Part shown: positions 18,964 to 27,865 of the stretch, piece by piece
Numbering within the stretch: the first letter of the stretch is position 1
Layout: every line of letters begins with the position of its first letter
Origin: Porphyrobacter sp. GA68
Lineage (GTDB): Bacteria > Pseudomonadota > Alphaproteobacteria > Sphingomonadales > Sphingomonadaceae
Assembly (NCBI RefSeq): GCF_022605525.1
Contig: NZ_JAKQYJ010000001.1
Location: 1,287,501-1,351,500 of the forward strand
DNA length: 64,000 nucleotides
Reading direction: 5' to 3'
Notes under the pieces: generated by a model
The model's input: the letters and a program-made list of their open reading frames with translations, nothing else
Told to the model about the DNA's origin: nothing
Databases searched by the model: none
Translations under genes and position numbers: made by a program

Positions 18964-20412
18964 ATGGATGTTACAGCTTCGGCCTTGGCCTTTCTCGCTC
19001 TGATCGCCGGCGGCGCCATCGGCTGGTTTTTCGGCTCGCGCCCTGTTGCCGATTGGAAAGCGCGTTTCACCGAGCGGGACACGGAGGCCCGGGAAACGGA
19101 GGCCAGATACCTGCGCGCCTTTGCCGACGCGGAAACCGCCCGCGAACGGGCTGCCCGGGTGGAACCGCTGGAGGCGGAACTGCGCGAGGCGCGCGCCGCG
19201 CACGCCGCTGCAATGGACGGTGCGCAGGCGGAAAACCGTGCGCTGGCGGGTGAACTGGCCACGCTGAAGGAAAAGGCGGCCAACTTCGACGAACAGAAGC
19301 GTCTGCTGGTAGAGGCGCGCGAGGAACTGGTCAGAGAGTTTCAGTTGACCGGCTCGAGAGTGCTGGGGGATGCGCAGGAAAAGTTCCTCGCCTCGGCCAC
19401 CGAGCGGTTTGGCAATGCCGAGAAGGCGAACAAGGAAGCGGTCGCCAATCTGCTGAAACCGGTGAGCGACCGGTTGCAGAAGTACGAAGATCAGGTGGCA
19501 TCGCTGGAAGCCAAGCGTGCCGACGCGTTCAGCCAGCTGCACGGCCAGATCGAAGGGTTGCGGGCAGGGCAGGAAGAAGTCCGGCGGGAGGCGCAGCGGC
19601 TGGGCAATTCGCTGACAAACGCGCCCAAGGCGCGCGGGCGGTGGGGTGAACGGGCGCTGCAGAACCTGCTGGAACAATGCGGGCTGGCGCAGCATACCGA
19701 CTTCCTGCTGGAACAATCGCTTGATACGGATGCAGGGCGGATGCGGCCCGACGCGATCGTGCGCATCCCTGGCGGCAAGGTGCTGGTGATTGACGCCAAG
19801 GTATCGCTCAACGCCTATCAGGAGGCGTTCGAGGCGACGGACGATGCCGCCCGGGCGCAGGCGCTGGACGGGCACGCGCGTTCGATGCGCAACCATGTGC
19901 AGACGCTTGGCAACAAGAGCTACCAGTCGCAGTTCGAGGACGCACCGGACTACGTGGTGATGTTCGTGCCGGGCGAACACTTCGTGGCCGCCGCGCTGGA
20001 ACACGATCCGCAACTGTGGGATTTCGCGTTCGAGCGGCGCGTGCTGCTCGCCACTCCGACCAATCTTGTCGCCATCGCGCGGACGGTGGCGCAGGTCTGG
20101 CGGCAGGACGCGCTGGCGCGGGAAGCGCAGGAGATCGGCCGGATGGGCGCGGAACTGTACCACCGGCTGGCTGTCGCAGCGGGACATCTCAAGCGGATGG
20201 GGGGAGGCCTAGGCACGGCAGTTAAAAGTTATAACGACTTCGTCGGCTCTTTCGAACGCAACGTCTTGTCATCGGGGCGCCGACTGGCGGAAAAGGGTGT
20301 CGAAATTGGCAAGCGGGAGATCGACGAAGTACCGCTGGTGGAGGCGCACCCCCGCTACGACGCCGCGGACGAGCCGAAGGTGCTGCCCGCCTGGCCTGAC
20401 GCAGCGGAGTAG
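18964..20412 (+). CDS. rmuC: DNA recombination protein RmuC
   Basis: RmuC-family proteins limit DNA inversions and rearrangements and carry a restriction-endonuclease-like core. The 482-residue product has an N-terminal membrane helix (ASALAFLALIAGGAIGWFFG), a long coiled coil (about residues 30-190, with many Glu/Ala/Arg heptads) and the RmuC core: APKARGRWGERALQNLLEQ, then PGGKVLVIDAKVSLNAY with the predicted catalytic Asp and Lys, and later YVVMFVPGEHF. I chose ATG 18964 over 18892 because the membrane helix directly follows it. It is downstream of def by about 130 bp. Confidence 0.94.
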   Translation: MDVTASALAFLALIAGGAIGWFFGSRPVADWKARFTERDTEARETEARYLRAFADAETARERAARVEPLEAELREARAAHAAAMDGAQAENRALAGELATLKEKAANFDEQKRLLVEAREELVREFQLTGSRVLGDAQEKFLASATERFGNAEKANKEAVANLLKPVSDRLQKYEDQVASLEAKRADAFSQLHGQIEGLRAGQEEVRREAQRLGNSLTNAPKARGRWGERALQNLLEQCGLAQHTDFLLEQSLDTDAGRMRPDAIVRIPGGKVLVIDAKVSLNAYQEAFEATDDAARAQALDGHARSMRNHVQTLGNKSYQSQFEDAPDYVVMFVPGEHFVAAALEHDPQLWDFAFERRVLLATPTNLVAIARTVAQVWRQDALAREAQEIGRMGAELYHRLAVAAGHLKRMGGGLGTAVKSYNDFVGSFERNVLSSGRRLAEKGVEIGKREIDEVPLVEAHPRYDAADEPKVLPAWPDAAE

Positions 20413-20497
20413 GCATCATAGGGCAGGGGGGGGTGACAAGCGGCGCAGGGCGCTGCGCATCAGCACTCCGGGAAGTCATCATAGCGCGGCACCCGCG

Positions 20498-21310
20498 TCA
20501 GCTGGCAGCCGGGGCTCGGGTGCACGCCAGGACTTCGTAAGCCAGCACGGCACCGGCGACTGCTGCGTTCAGGCTGTCGGCGCGGCCAAGCATGGGTATG
20601 GTGACGCGCAGGTCGCATTCTGCTTCGTATGGCTCAGGCAAGCCCTGCGATTCATTACCGACCAGAATGAAGCAGGGTGCGCGGTAATGCGCGCCGCGGT
20701 ACGGCACGGCATCTCTCAGGGAAGCGGCGACCAGCTGCCCGGCGCCGCTGCGCAGCCAGGGCAGAAAGGCGTCCCATCGGGCCCGTGCCAAGCCCACCGT
20801 GAACACGGCACCCATGCTGGCCCGCACCGCCTCGACACTGAAGGGATCGGCGCAATCGTCCAGCAGGATCAGCCCGCCCGCACCGACCGCATCCACGGTC
20901 CTCAGCATGGTGCCAAGATTGCCCGGATCACGCAGCGCCTGTGCCACCAGCCAGATCGGCGCGGCTTCGCGATCCAGAGCATCCAGCGACGTGTCCCACT
21001 CCATGAAAACGCCCGCCACCGCCTGTGGATTGTCCTTGCCCGTGATCTTGGCAAGGATGTCAGGCGTGACTTCCACGACTTCGCCGCCCGCTGCCAGCAC
21101 GGTTTCCTCCAGCTCGGACAGCAGCGGGTGAGGGGTTCGCGCCCCTGCCGACACAAGTATCTCGGGCACGTGCCCACCCGCCCTTGCATCCGTCAGCAGC
21201 CGCAATCCTTCGGCGAGGAATCGCTGCGATTGCCGCCGGTGCTTCTTGTCGCGCAAGGAGCGCAGGAACTTTACCGTCGGATTGGAGAAGCCGGTGATCT
21301 GTCGGCGCAT
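20498..21310 (-). CDS. TrmH/SpoU-family RNA 2'-O-methyltransferase
   Basis: This SAM-dependent enzyme methylates a ribose 2'-OH in rRNA or tRNA. The 270-residue product has an N-terminal substrate-binding domain (KKHRRQSQRFLAEGLRLLTD) and a C-terminal SPOUT knot. All three motifs are visible: ALRDPGNLGTMLRTVDA (motif 1), ILVGNESQGLPE (motif 2) and IPMLGRADSLNAAVAGAVL (motif 3). This resembles RlmB or TsnR-like proteins, but the target nucleotide cannot be assigned. It converges with rmuC across 85 bp. Confidence 0.9.
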   Translation of the reverse strand: MRRQITGFSNPTVKFLRSLRDKKHRRQSQRFLAEGLRLLTDARAGGHVPEILVSAGARTPHPLLSELEETVLAAGGEVVEVTPDILAKITGKDNPQAVAGVFMEWDTSLDALDREAAPIWLVAQALRDPGNLGTMLRTVDAVGAGGLILLDDCADPFSVEAVRASMGAVFTVGLARARWDAFLPWLRSGAGQLVAASLRDAVPYRGAHYRAPCFILVGNESQGLPEPYEAECDLRVTIPMLGRADSLNAAVAGAVLAYEVLACTRAPAAS

Positions 21311-21426
21311 AAACCTCTGCTGCTGTCCCTTGTGACTAAACCCGCGCCCTTGCGGCGCAGGCGGCGCGCTCCACTACTAGAGCATGGTGGTCAGCGGACC
21401 GGCGCAGTGGATGAGCGAGTGGAAAA

Positions 21427-21702
21427 CTATTCCTCGCCGAAGCCGCCTGTCACCAGCGACGCAAGCTCGTCCATCACTGCCGCCTCGTCGCCGCCATCCA
21501 CGACCACTTCGATCTGGTCGCCTTTGGCCGCGCCCAGCATCATGAGGCCGAGGATCGAACCACCCGCGGACTGGTGCCCGTCCTTGGCGACCCACACCTT
21601 TGTCTCGTCCGGCAGGGTGGCGACGGCGCCGACGAATTTGGCACTGGCACGGGCATGTAGGCCGCGCTGGTTGACCACCGTCAGCGTCCGGCGCAGCACC
21701 AT
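21427..21702 (-). CDS. ptsH: HPr-like phosphocarrier protein
   Basis: HPr passes a phosphoryl group from enzyme I (through His15) to EIIA proteins, and in this group HprK can phosphorylate Ser46. The 91-residue protein shows the His site in QRGLHARASAKF (about residue 16) and the Ser46 region in SAGGSILGLMML (about residue 46). Its ATG overlaps the stop of the EIIA gene by one base (TGATG), so they are co-translated. No sugar permease gene is nearby, which fits a regulatory rather than a transport PTS. The expected enzyme I is not in the window. Confidence 0.95.
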   Translation of the reverse strand: MVLRRTLTVVNQRGLHARASAKFVGAVATLPDETKVWVAKDGHQSAGGSILGLMMLGAAKGDQIEVVVDGGDEAAVMDELASLVTGGFGEE

Positions 21703-22130
21703 CAGGAAGCGGCACGTTTCGCCGAGGAACAGTCCTGCGCAAGAAACTCGGACGCGACCGTGATGTAATTGCGCCCCGCCTCCCGCGCGGTCGCGACGGC
21801 TGCGGTCACATCCATCGCCTTGCGCGCGCTGGCCAGGCGGATCAGCATGGGCAGATTGACGCCCGCGATCACCTCGACCCTGCCTGCGTCGAGCAGGGAA
21901 ATCGCCAGATTCGACGGAGTGCCGCCGAACAGGTCGGTCAGCAGAATGGCGCCTTCGCCCTGATCGACCGCGGCGATGGCAGCGGCGATTTCGTCGCGGC
22001 GCTGCTCCATGTCGTCATTGGGGCCGATGCAGATGGTGGCGACGTAAGCTTGCGGCCCCACGACATGCTCCATGGCCTCGACAAAGGTGTCGGCCAGCCG
22101 GCCGTGGGTGACTAGGACCAGGCCAATCAT
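21702..22130 (-). CDS. PTS EIIA component, mannose type
   Basis: The 142-residue cytoplasmic protein is the phosphoacceptor EIIA-Man fold. It begins MIGLVLVTHGRLADTFVEAM, with the active His in VTHG (residue 9), and has the typical LLTDLFGGTPSNLAI segment near residue 63. In alphaproteobacteria such a protein sits with HPr and HprK without an EIIB/EIIC permease and is thought to serve regulation, for example as a phosphate sink or regulator of ChvG/ChvI-linked functions. It is co-translated with HPr and follows rapZ by about 45 bp. Confidence 0.93.
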   Translation of the reverse strand: MIGLVLVTHGRLADTFVEAMEHVVGPQAYVATICIGPNDDMEQRRDEIAAAIAAVDQGEGAILLTDLFGGTPSNLAISLLDAGRVEVIAGVNLPMLIRLASARKAMDVTAAVATAREAGRNYITVASEFLAQDCSSAKRAAS

Positions 22131-22174
22131 GGGCGAAAGCCGGTTAATGGAAGAAGAAAGTGCAAGAAAACAGC

Positions 22175-23128
22175 CTATACCTGCGATGCGACCGCGTGTT
22201 CTTCGCTGGCGACGGCGGGCCTGGCAGGCTCCGGCAGGGCCAGATTGCGATGCCGGACAGTGGGCGAAAAACCGCGTTTGCGCAAGTGGTTGGCAAGCCG
22301 CTCTGCCGTGAAAACGGAACGGTGTTTACCCCCGGTACATCCCAGAGCGACGTTGAGGTAACTGCGTCCCTGCGCGCGGTAGAACGGAAGAAGGGTTTCA
22401 ACCAGCCCCGCGATATGGGAGAACGCCGGCGCGAATGCCGGGTCGCTGGCGACGTAATCGCCCACCATTGCGTCCTGACCGGTTTGTTCGCGCAATCCAT
22501 CTACCCAGTGCGGATTGGCGAGAAAGCGCACATCGAACAGAAGGTCTGCGACCGGCGGCATTCCGCGGGCAAAGCCGAAGCTGGTGATGGTGACGATCAT
22601 CGGTGCCGCGCCGCTGCCATGATAGCGTTCGCGGACCAGCTGTTGCAGATCCACCTGCGTCAGACCGGTGGTGTCGATGACCTCGTCCGCTTCATTCGCC
22701 AGCGGGGCAAGCAGTTCCCGCTCCGCCGCAATCCCTTCCGCCAGGGAGCGGTCCTGCGCCAGCGGATGCCGCCGCCGCGTGACATTGAACCGCCGGATCA
22801 GTTCGCCATCCTCGCATGTGAGGAACAAGGTGGCCGGAGGGTTCCTTTCGCCAGCAGGGGACGAAAGAAGATCGGCGGGGTTGAACCCGCGCGTGCGCGC
22901 ATCGATCCCCACAGCCAGGGGGATGTTGCTGCCGCTGCCAAACCCGGCAAGTTCGCCCAGCAGTGGCACCGGGAGATTGTCCACGGTTTCCCACCCGGCA
23001 TCCTCCAGTGCGTGCAGCACGGTCGTCTTGCCCGCTCCGGACAGGCCGGTGACAAGCAGCAATTGCCGACCCGCTCCTTCGTCAGCGCTGGTTGCGGCAT
23101 CGCCGTGGCTGGAAACCGGATTGTTCAT
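22175..23128 (-). CDS. rapZ: RNase adapter protein RapZ
   Basis: RapZ-family proteins bind nucleotides and, in E. coli, deliver the sRNA GlmZ to RNase E to set GlmS levels. The 317-residue product starts after a short tail with LLLVTGLSGAGKTTVLHALEDAGW, a Walker A. The Walker B-like region with ERNPPATLFLTCEDGEL, and the C-terminal VALGCTGGKHRSV segment near residue 265, fit the family. In alphaproteobacteria the gene often lies between hprK and the PTS genes, as here. Its target outside Enterobacteria is not established. Confidence 0.94.
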   Translation of the reverse strand: MNNPVSSHGDAATSADEGAGRQLLLVTGLSGAGKTTVLHALEDAGWETVDNLPVPLLGELAGFGSGSNIPLAVGIDARTRGFNPADLLSSPAGERNPPATLFLTCEDGELIRRFNVTRRRHPLAQDRSLAEGIAAERELLAPLANEADEVIDTTGLTQVDLQQLVRERYHGSGAAPMIVTITSFGFARGMPPVADLLFDVRFLANPHWVDGLREQTGQDAMVGDYVASDPAFAPAFSHIAGLVETLLPFYRAQGRSYLNVALGCTGGKHRSVFTAERLANHLRKRGFSPTVRHRNLALPEPARPAVASEEHAVASQV

Positions 23129-23179
23129 CCTGTCACTGATGTGGCAATTTCCTGCCCGGAAGAAAAGGGCATTGCGGTA

Positions 23180-23614
23180 CTATCTTGCAAGTCCGTGCAG
23201 GCGCAGCGCCCACTCTGCCCGCACGGCCTGAACCGCGTCCCCGGCGCGAAAGGGCAGCAGCGGCACCTGCACGTCGAGCAGGGTCCGCCGCGCCACCGTT
23301 TCCGGATAGCGGCCTGCACCGGCATCAAGCTGCAGGATCAGCGCCAATGGTGCAACGATCGCGTCAACTGTGATCAAGCCGACGTTGCGCACCTCCAGAA
23401 GTCCGGCAGTATGTGGCGGCGGCGACGCTGTGAGCCTCCCTTTGCTGCGCGACAGACGCACCCCATCGTCCCCGACCAGAACCGCGCCCCGGTCGATCAG
23501 CGCGAGAGCAAGGCTGGATTTCCCGCTGCCCGGCGGCCCGTCAAGCAGGACCGCCTGCCCGCCGATCGCGACAACCGTGACGCCGCCAAGAAGCAGATCC
23601 CCGGCTGAAGTCAT
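23180..23614 (-). CDS. hprK: HPr kinase/phosphorylase, short alphaproteobacterial form
   Basis: HprK phosphorylates and dephosphorylates HPr on Ser46. The product is 144 residues, about the C-terminal kinase half of Firmicutes HprK (about 310), as is usual in alphaproteobacteria. It has the Walker A LLDGPPGSGKSSLALAL near residue 24 and the capsid-like active-site segment LVGDDGVRLSRS near 47. The N-terminal domain of long HprK is absent. The start overlaps the end of chvG by 4 bp, which places it in the chvI-chvG-hprK-rapZ operon. Confidence 0.93.
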   Translation of the reverse strand: MTSAGDLLLGGVTVVAIGGQAVLLDGPPGSGKSSLALALIDRGAVLVGDDGVRLSRSKGRLTASPPPHTAGLLEVRNVGLITVDAIVAPLALILQLDAGAGRYPETVARRTLLDVQVPLLPFRAGDAVQAVRAEWALRLHGLAR

Positions 23615-25203
23615 GCCTTGGCGGGGCGTGGCAGGTCGAGCCGGAGGACCGCGCCGGTGTGACCATCGCTGCGGTCATGCGCGGTCAGGGTGCCGTCATG
23701 GGCTTCGGCGATCGACCGGCCAATTGCAAGGCCCAGCCCCGAATGGTTGCCGAAGCCCTCTTCGCGCGGCCGGAGCGAGTGGAACCGCTGAAAGACCTTG
23801 CTGCGCGCTTCCGCCGGAATGCCCGGCCCTTCATCAGTAACGCTCAGCACCACCCGCCTGTCCTTGGCCTCGACGCTCACTGCGACTCGGCCGCCCGAGG
23901 GTGAGAAGGACACGGCATTGTCGAGAAGGTTGGTGATGACCCGCTCCAGCCGGGCGGGAACGCCCATCACCCTGTGCGGCCCTGCGTCGACCTGCACGAC
24001 GACATGCACATCGTCGTTGAGATGGCGGCTTTCTCTCGCCGCAACCACGGCGCGGGCAAGTGCCGCCAGATCGACTTCCTCGAACGTCGCGCGCGACAGT
24101 TCGGCGTCGACGCGGCTGGCTTCGGAAATGTCCGTGATCAGCCGGTCGATCCGGCGCACATCGTGTTCGGCGATCGCCAGCAGTTGCCGGCCGAGTTCGG
24201 GGTCCTTGACCTTGCCCAGTGACTCCACCGCACTGCGCAAGGAGGCAAGCGGGTTCTTGATTTCGTGCGCAACGTCCGCGGCGAAGCTTTCCACCGCGTC
24301 GATCCTTTGGCGCAGAGCGCTGGACATGTCCGACACTGCGCGGGCGAGCAGACCGATCTCGTCCCGGCGCTCGGCGAAACGGGGCACCTCCACCAATCGC
24401 TCGCGACCCTGGCGGACGCGGATTGCCGCCTGCACAAGTTCGCGCAGCGGCGTGACGATCGTGCGCGCCAGATAAAGCGCCAGCATGGCGGACAGGAGCA
24501 GCGCGCCGAACACGACCACAAACACCTGCTGGCGCGCTTCCCGCACGGCGACTGTGATGTCCACCGGATTACGGGTGGTCAGCAGAGTCTCACCGTCAAG
24601 CCCGACGGGTGCCGCGGCCGTGATCACGTGCGTACCGTCGGGCGCGTCGCGCAGCACGATCTGCGTCAGACTATCGCTGCGCGCGCGGCGCAGTTCGGGC
24701 CAGGCGTTCGCGTCGCGCGAGTCGGTGTCGTGATAGTCCGGAAGAGAAGGTGCCCCGACCAGCCAGTCAAACGCCCGGTCTAGCGCGCGGGTCACGGGTC
24801 CATCGCCGGCCTGATCGTCGGGATCCGCAATCACGAAGGAAGGGGGTGCCAACTCGAAGCTGTCTGCCTTCAGCTGACCGTCCGCATCGTAGAGCCGCAG
24901 ACGCAGTCGCTGTTCCTTGCCGATCTGGATCAGCAGTGCTTCCTGCCGGGCGCGGCTGGCGCCGGCGAGCGCTTCAGCGGTGATCTGCGCTTCGATGAGG
25001 GCGAGGTTGAACCGTTCTTCCAGCAGCTGTTTGCGATAGGCATCGACAAATATGAGGCCGCCACCCAAAATCGCCAGCGGCAGCACATTGACGATGAGTA
25101 TGCGGCCCGTGACGGACAGCCGCCGGGACCAGCGCAGCCGATCGAGGCGCGGATCGTCAAGCAAGGCGGTCTTGCGACCCTCTGCCTTGATCGGTTCAGT
25201 CAT
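23611..25203 (-). CDS. chvG: Sensor histidine kinase ChvG/ExoS type
   Basis: ChvG autophosphorylates and drives ChvI in response to acid or envelope stress. The 530-residue protein has two membrane helices: [21 protein letters not shown] near residue 40, and [19 protein letters not shown] near 240. A stimulus-sensing periplasmic domain lies between them, then HAMP. The phospho-His is in [18 protein letters not shown] near residue 305, followed by an HATPase with [11 protein letters not shown] and DEGPGIP. No ExoR gene is visible here. The start overlaps chvI by 8 bp and hprK starts in its last codons. Confidence 0.94.
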   Translation of the reverse strand: MTEPIKAEGRKTALLDDPRLDRLRWSRRLSVTGRILIVNVLPLAILGGGLIFVDAYRKQLLEERFNLALIEAQITAEALAGASRARQEALLIQIGKEQRLRLRLYDADGQLKADSFELAPPSFVIADPDDQAGDGPVTRALDRAFDWLVGAPSLPDYHDTDSRDANAWPELRRARSDSLTQIVLRDAPDGTHVITAAAPVGLDGETLLTTRNPVDITVAVREARQQVFVVVFGALLLSAMLALYLARTIVTPLRELVQAAIRVRQGRERLVEVPRFAERRDEIGLLARAVSDMSSALRQRIDAVESFAADVAHEIKNPLASLRSAVESLGKVKDPELGRQLLAIAEHDVRRIDRLITDISEASRVDAELSRATFEEVDLAALARAVVAARESRHLNDDVHVVVQVDAGPHRVMGVPARLERVITNLLDNAVSFSPSGGRVAVSVEAKDRRVVLSVTDEGPGIPAEARSKVFQRFHSLRPREEGFGNHSGLGLAIGRSIAEAHDGTLTAHDRSDGHTGAVLRLDLPRPAKA

Positions 25204-25969
25204 CCAGGAAGCTGTATCCTGCCCCGTACAGCGTCTCTATGGCGGCGAAATCAGGATCGACGAGGCGAAACTTGCGCCTGATTCGCTTGATGTGGCTGTC
25301 GATGGTCCGGTCGTCGCCATAGCTGTCGTCCGGATAGGCTGCGTCGAGCAACTGGGCGCGTGTCTTGATGACGCCGGGCCGTTCGGCCAGGGCCTCAAGG
25401 ATCAGGAACTCCGTCACGGTTAGCGCAACAGGCTTGTTGTCCCAAGTGACATGGTGCCGCTCCGCATCCATCAGCAGCCGGCCTGCCTGCAGAGAGTCCT
25501 GCGGCTTTTCAGGAGACGAGCGGAGCGGTGCCGCCTCGGGTCGCCGCGCATCCGTGCGGCGCAGAACGGCGCGGATGCGCGCGAGCAGCAGGCGGAGGCT
25601 GAACGGCTTGGCCAGGTAGTCGTCGGCGCCGATCTCGAACCCGGCTTCCTCGTCTTCTTCGGCGTCTTTGCTGGTTAAGAAGATAACCGGCAGGTCGGAA
25701 AACCGGCGCAGCCGCCGCAGCAGCTCCATGCCGTCCATCTGCGGCATCTTGATGTCGAACACGGCGAGATCGGGCGGATCGGCCCTCAGTGCCTCCAGCG
25801 CCGATTCACCATCGACATAGATGCGGGTGATGAACCCTTCAGACTGGAGCGCGATGGACACCGTGGTGAGGATGTTGCGATCGTCATCGACCAGCGCGAT
25901 CACCCGCTGCGGACCAGCCGCCGTTTGGTCGCCGGCAAATGTTGATAGGGTGGACTGCTCCTGTGCCAT
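25196..25969 (-). CDS. chvI: Response regulator ChvI type
   Basis: The 257-residue OmpR-family regulator is the partner of ChvG. It has a short disordered N-terminus, a receiver domain with [13 protein letters not shown] (acidic pocket) and phospho-Asp in [13 protein letters not shown] (about residue 71), then LTSKDAEED and the [11 protein letters not shown] switch region. The C-terminal winged-helix domain ends with the recognition region [17 protein letters not shown]. ChvI controls exopolysaccharide, motility and acid-tolerance genes in rhizobia; targets here are unknown. It is divergent from pckA, with 185 bp between them, which is the likely control region. Confidence 0.95.
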   Translation of the reverse strand: MAQEQSTLSTFAGDQTAAGPQRVIALVDDDRNILTTVSIALQSEGFITRIYVDGESALEALRADPPDLAVFDIKMPQMDGMELLRRLRRFSDLPVIFLTSKDAEEDEEAGFEIGADDYLAKPFSLRLLLARIRAVLRRTDARRPEAAPLRSSPEKPQDSLQAGRLLMDAERHHVTWDNKPVALTVTEFLILEALAERPGVIKTRAQLLDAAYPDDSYGDDRTIDSHIKRIRRKFRLVDPDFAAIETLYGAGYSFLDD

Positions 25970-26154
25970 GCTGGATGACTACGGATAAAGCCCCGTGCTG
26001 ACAACAACGCCGTACGTGCCGGCCCATCTTGCAGCAAGCCCCCTGTCGCAACCTCGCTCACGGCCCACTTGCCAGTTTGACGTAGGCTGAACAGCGCTTT
26101 ACCAGCCACGGGAAAGATGAAGCGCATACGAATGCGCGAGCAGGAGACTTTGCC

Positions 26155-27753
26155 GTGACCCTTGCCACCTCCCTCGCCGACCAGGGCTTTGCCACAAGAG
26201 CCGAGGTTTTTGCGAACCTGCTGTCGCCGCAGCTTGTGGAACATGCCGTTCGTCGCGGCGAGGGGAAGGTCGCCAAGAGCGGACCGCTGGTCGTCACGAC
26301 GGGCAAGCACACGGGGCGCAGCGCCAAGGATAAGTTCATCGTCCGCGATGCGGAAACCGAAGGCACCGTATGGTGGGACAACAACGCCTCCATGCAGCCG
26401 GAACACTTCGCCGCCCTGAAGGAAGATTTTCTTGCCGCCCTGGCGGAGAAGGAAACGCTGTATGTGGCCGACCTGTTCGGCGGATCGCAGCCGGAACACC
26501 GCGTCAACGTCCGGGTCATCAACGAGCTTGCCTGGCACAACATGTTCATCCGCACGATGCTGGTACGGCCCACGCCGGACGAACTGGATGATTTCACGCC
26601 GGAATACACGATCATCGATTTGCCGAGCTTCCGCGCTGACCCTGCCCGGCACGGGTGCCGCACGGAAACGGTGATTGCGGTGAACCTGTCCGAGCGGCTA
26701 ATCCTGATCGGCGGAACCGAGTACGCCGGCGAAATGAAGAAGAGCGTTTTCGGGGTGCTCAACTACCTGCTGCCGGCACAGGGCGTGATGCCCATGCACT
26801 GTTCGGCCAACATCGGTCCCGATCACAAGACTGCCGTGTTCTTCGGCCTGTCCGGCACCGGCAAGACGACCCTGTCGGCGGATGCCAGTCGCACGCTGAT
26901 CGGCGATGACGAGCATGGCTGGTCAGACACCGCCGTTTTCAACTTCGAAGGCGGCTGTTATGCCAAAATGATCCGCCTGTCCGAAGAGGCTGAACCGGAG
27001 ATCTATGCGACCACGCGCATGGCCGACACCGTGCTCGAAAACGTGGTCATGGATGCCGATGGCAACATTGATCTCGACGACAATTCCCTGACCGAGAACA
27101 CGCGCGGTGCCTATCCCCTGTCATCGATCCCGAACACTTCGGAAAAGAACCTCGGGCCGCCGCCCAGCAACATCATCATGCTGACGGCGGACGCATTCGG
27201 CGTGCTTCCTCCCATCGCGCGGCTGACGCCGGACCAGGCGATGTACCACTTCCTGTCCGGCTACACCGCCAAGGTGGCGGGGACGGAAATCGGCGTCACC
27301 GAACCGGAAGCAACCTTTTCCACGTGCTTCGGCGCACCGTTCATGCCGCGCCATCCCAGCGTGTATGGCAACCTCCTGAAAGAGCGGATCGCCAAGGGGC
27401 ACGTGCAGTGCTGGCTCCTCAACACCGGCTGGACGGGCGGCAAGTACGGCGTGGGCAGCCGGATGCCGATCAAGGCGACCCGGGCTCTGCTGAACGCGGC
27501 GCTCGACGGGTCGCTGAACGATGCGGAGTTCCGCAAGGATCCCAACTTCGGCTTTGAAGTACCCGTTTCGCTGCCGGCGCTGGAGAGCACGGGCATCGAC
27601 CCGGCTATTCTCGATCCTCGGTCGACCTGGGCCGATGGTGAGGAATACGATCGCACCGCGCAGCGGCTGGTGCAACTGTTTGTCGACAACTTCCGCCCCT
27701 TTGCCGAACATGTGGACGAAGGTGTACGGCAGGCCGCTCCGCAAGCCGCCTGA
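26155..27753 (+). CDS. pckA: Phosphoenolpyruvate carboxykinase (ATP)
   Basis: PckA converts oxaloacetate and ATP to PEP and CO2, the entry to gluconeogenesis. The 532-residue protein carries [10 protein letters not shown], the P-loop [13 protein letters not shown] near residue 240, and the kinase-2 [10 protein letters not shown] region. Further sites are NFEGGCYAK and [16 protein letters not shown]. The start is GTG 26155 with AGGAGA about 8 bases upstream. chvI starts on the opposite strand 185 bp away, a layout conserved in alphaproteobacteria, so ChvI control of pckA is plausible but not shown. Confidence 0.97.
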   Translation: MTLATSLADQGFATRAEVFANLLSPQLVEHAVRRGEGKVAKSGPLVVTTGKHTGRSAKDKFIVRDAETEGTVWWDNNASMQPEHFAALKEDFLAALAEKETLYVADLFGGSQPEHRVNVRVINELAWHNMFIRTMLVRPTPDELDDFTPEYTIIDLPSFRADPARHGCRTETVIAVNLSERLILIGGTEYAGEMKKSVFGVLNYLLPAQGVMPMHCSANIGPDHKTAVFFGLSGTGKTTLSADASRTLIGDDEHGWSDTAVFNFEGGCYAKMIRLSEEAEPEIYATTRMADTVLENVVMDADGNIDLDDNSLTENTRGAYPLSSIPNTSEKNLGPPPSNIIMLTADAFGVLPPIARLTPDQAMYHFLSGYTAKVAGTEIGVTEPEATFSTCFGAPFMPRHPSVYGNLLKERIAKGHVQCWLLNTGWTGGKYGVGSRMPIKATRALLNAALDGSLNDAEFRKDPNFGFEVPVSLPALESTGIDPAILDPRSTWADGEEYDRTAQRLVQLFVDNFRPFAEHVDEGVRQAAPQAA

Positions 27754-27766
27754 CCAGCCATCCTGA

Positions 27767-27800
27767 CGCTGGACGCCGGCTGCAGAACCCGGCTCCAGCG
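27767..27800 (+). terminator. Hairpin terminator downstream of pckA
   Basis: CGCTGGA (27767-27773) pairs with TCCAGCG (27794-27800). Inside it GCCGG (27775-27779) pairs with CCGGC (27789-27793), with one base bulged. The T run behind it is only TTT. It lies 14 bp after the pckA stop and before a convergent gene. Confidence 0.55.
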
Positions 27801-27865
27801 TTTGCGGCTAAACGTTCTCGGCCGATGAGCTCCTCCGCGAGCTGTAAGTCAGGGTAACGGGGCCG

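Noticed and set aside
18769-20187. A 472-codon minus-strand frame opposite rmuC
   Set aside because: The product is rich in Arg, His, Pro and Leu without motifs, while rmuC on the other strand has full family features.
21311-21426. Possible RNA gene in the gap between the SpoU methyltransferase gene and HPr
   Set aside because: Short inverted stretches exist but no cloverleaf or known RNA pattern could be drawn.
20297-21763. A 488-codon plus-strand frame across the trmH and HPr genes
   Set aside because: It spans two well supported genes and an intergenic gap in antisense, with no recognisable domain.
22160-23608. A 482-codon plus-strand frame opposite rapZ and hprK
   Set aside because: It is antisense to two recognised genes and shows the composition of a shadow frame.
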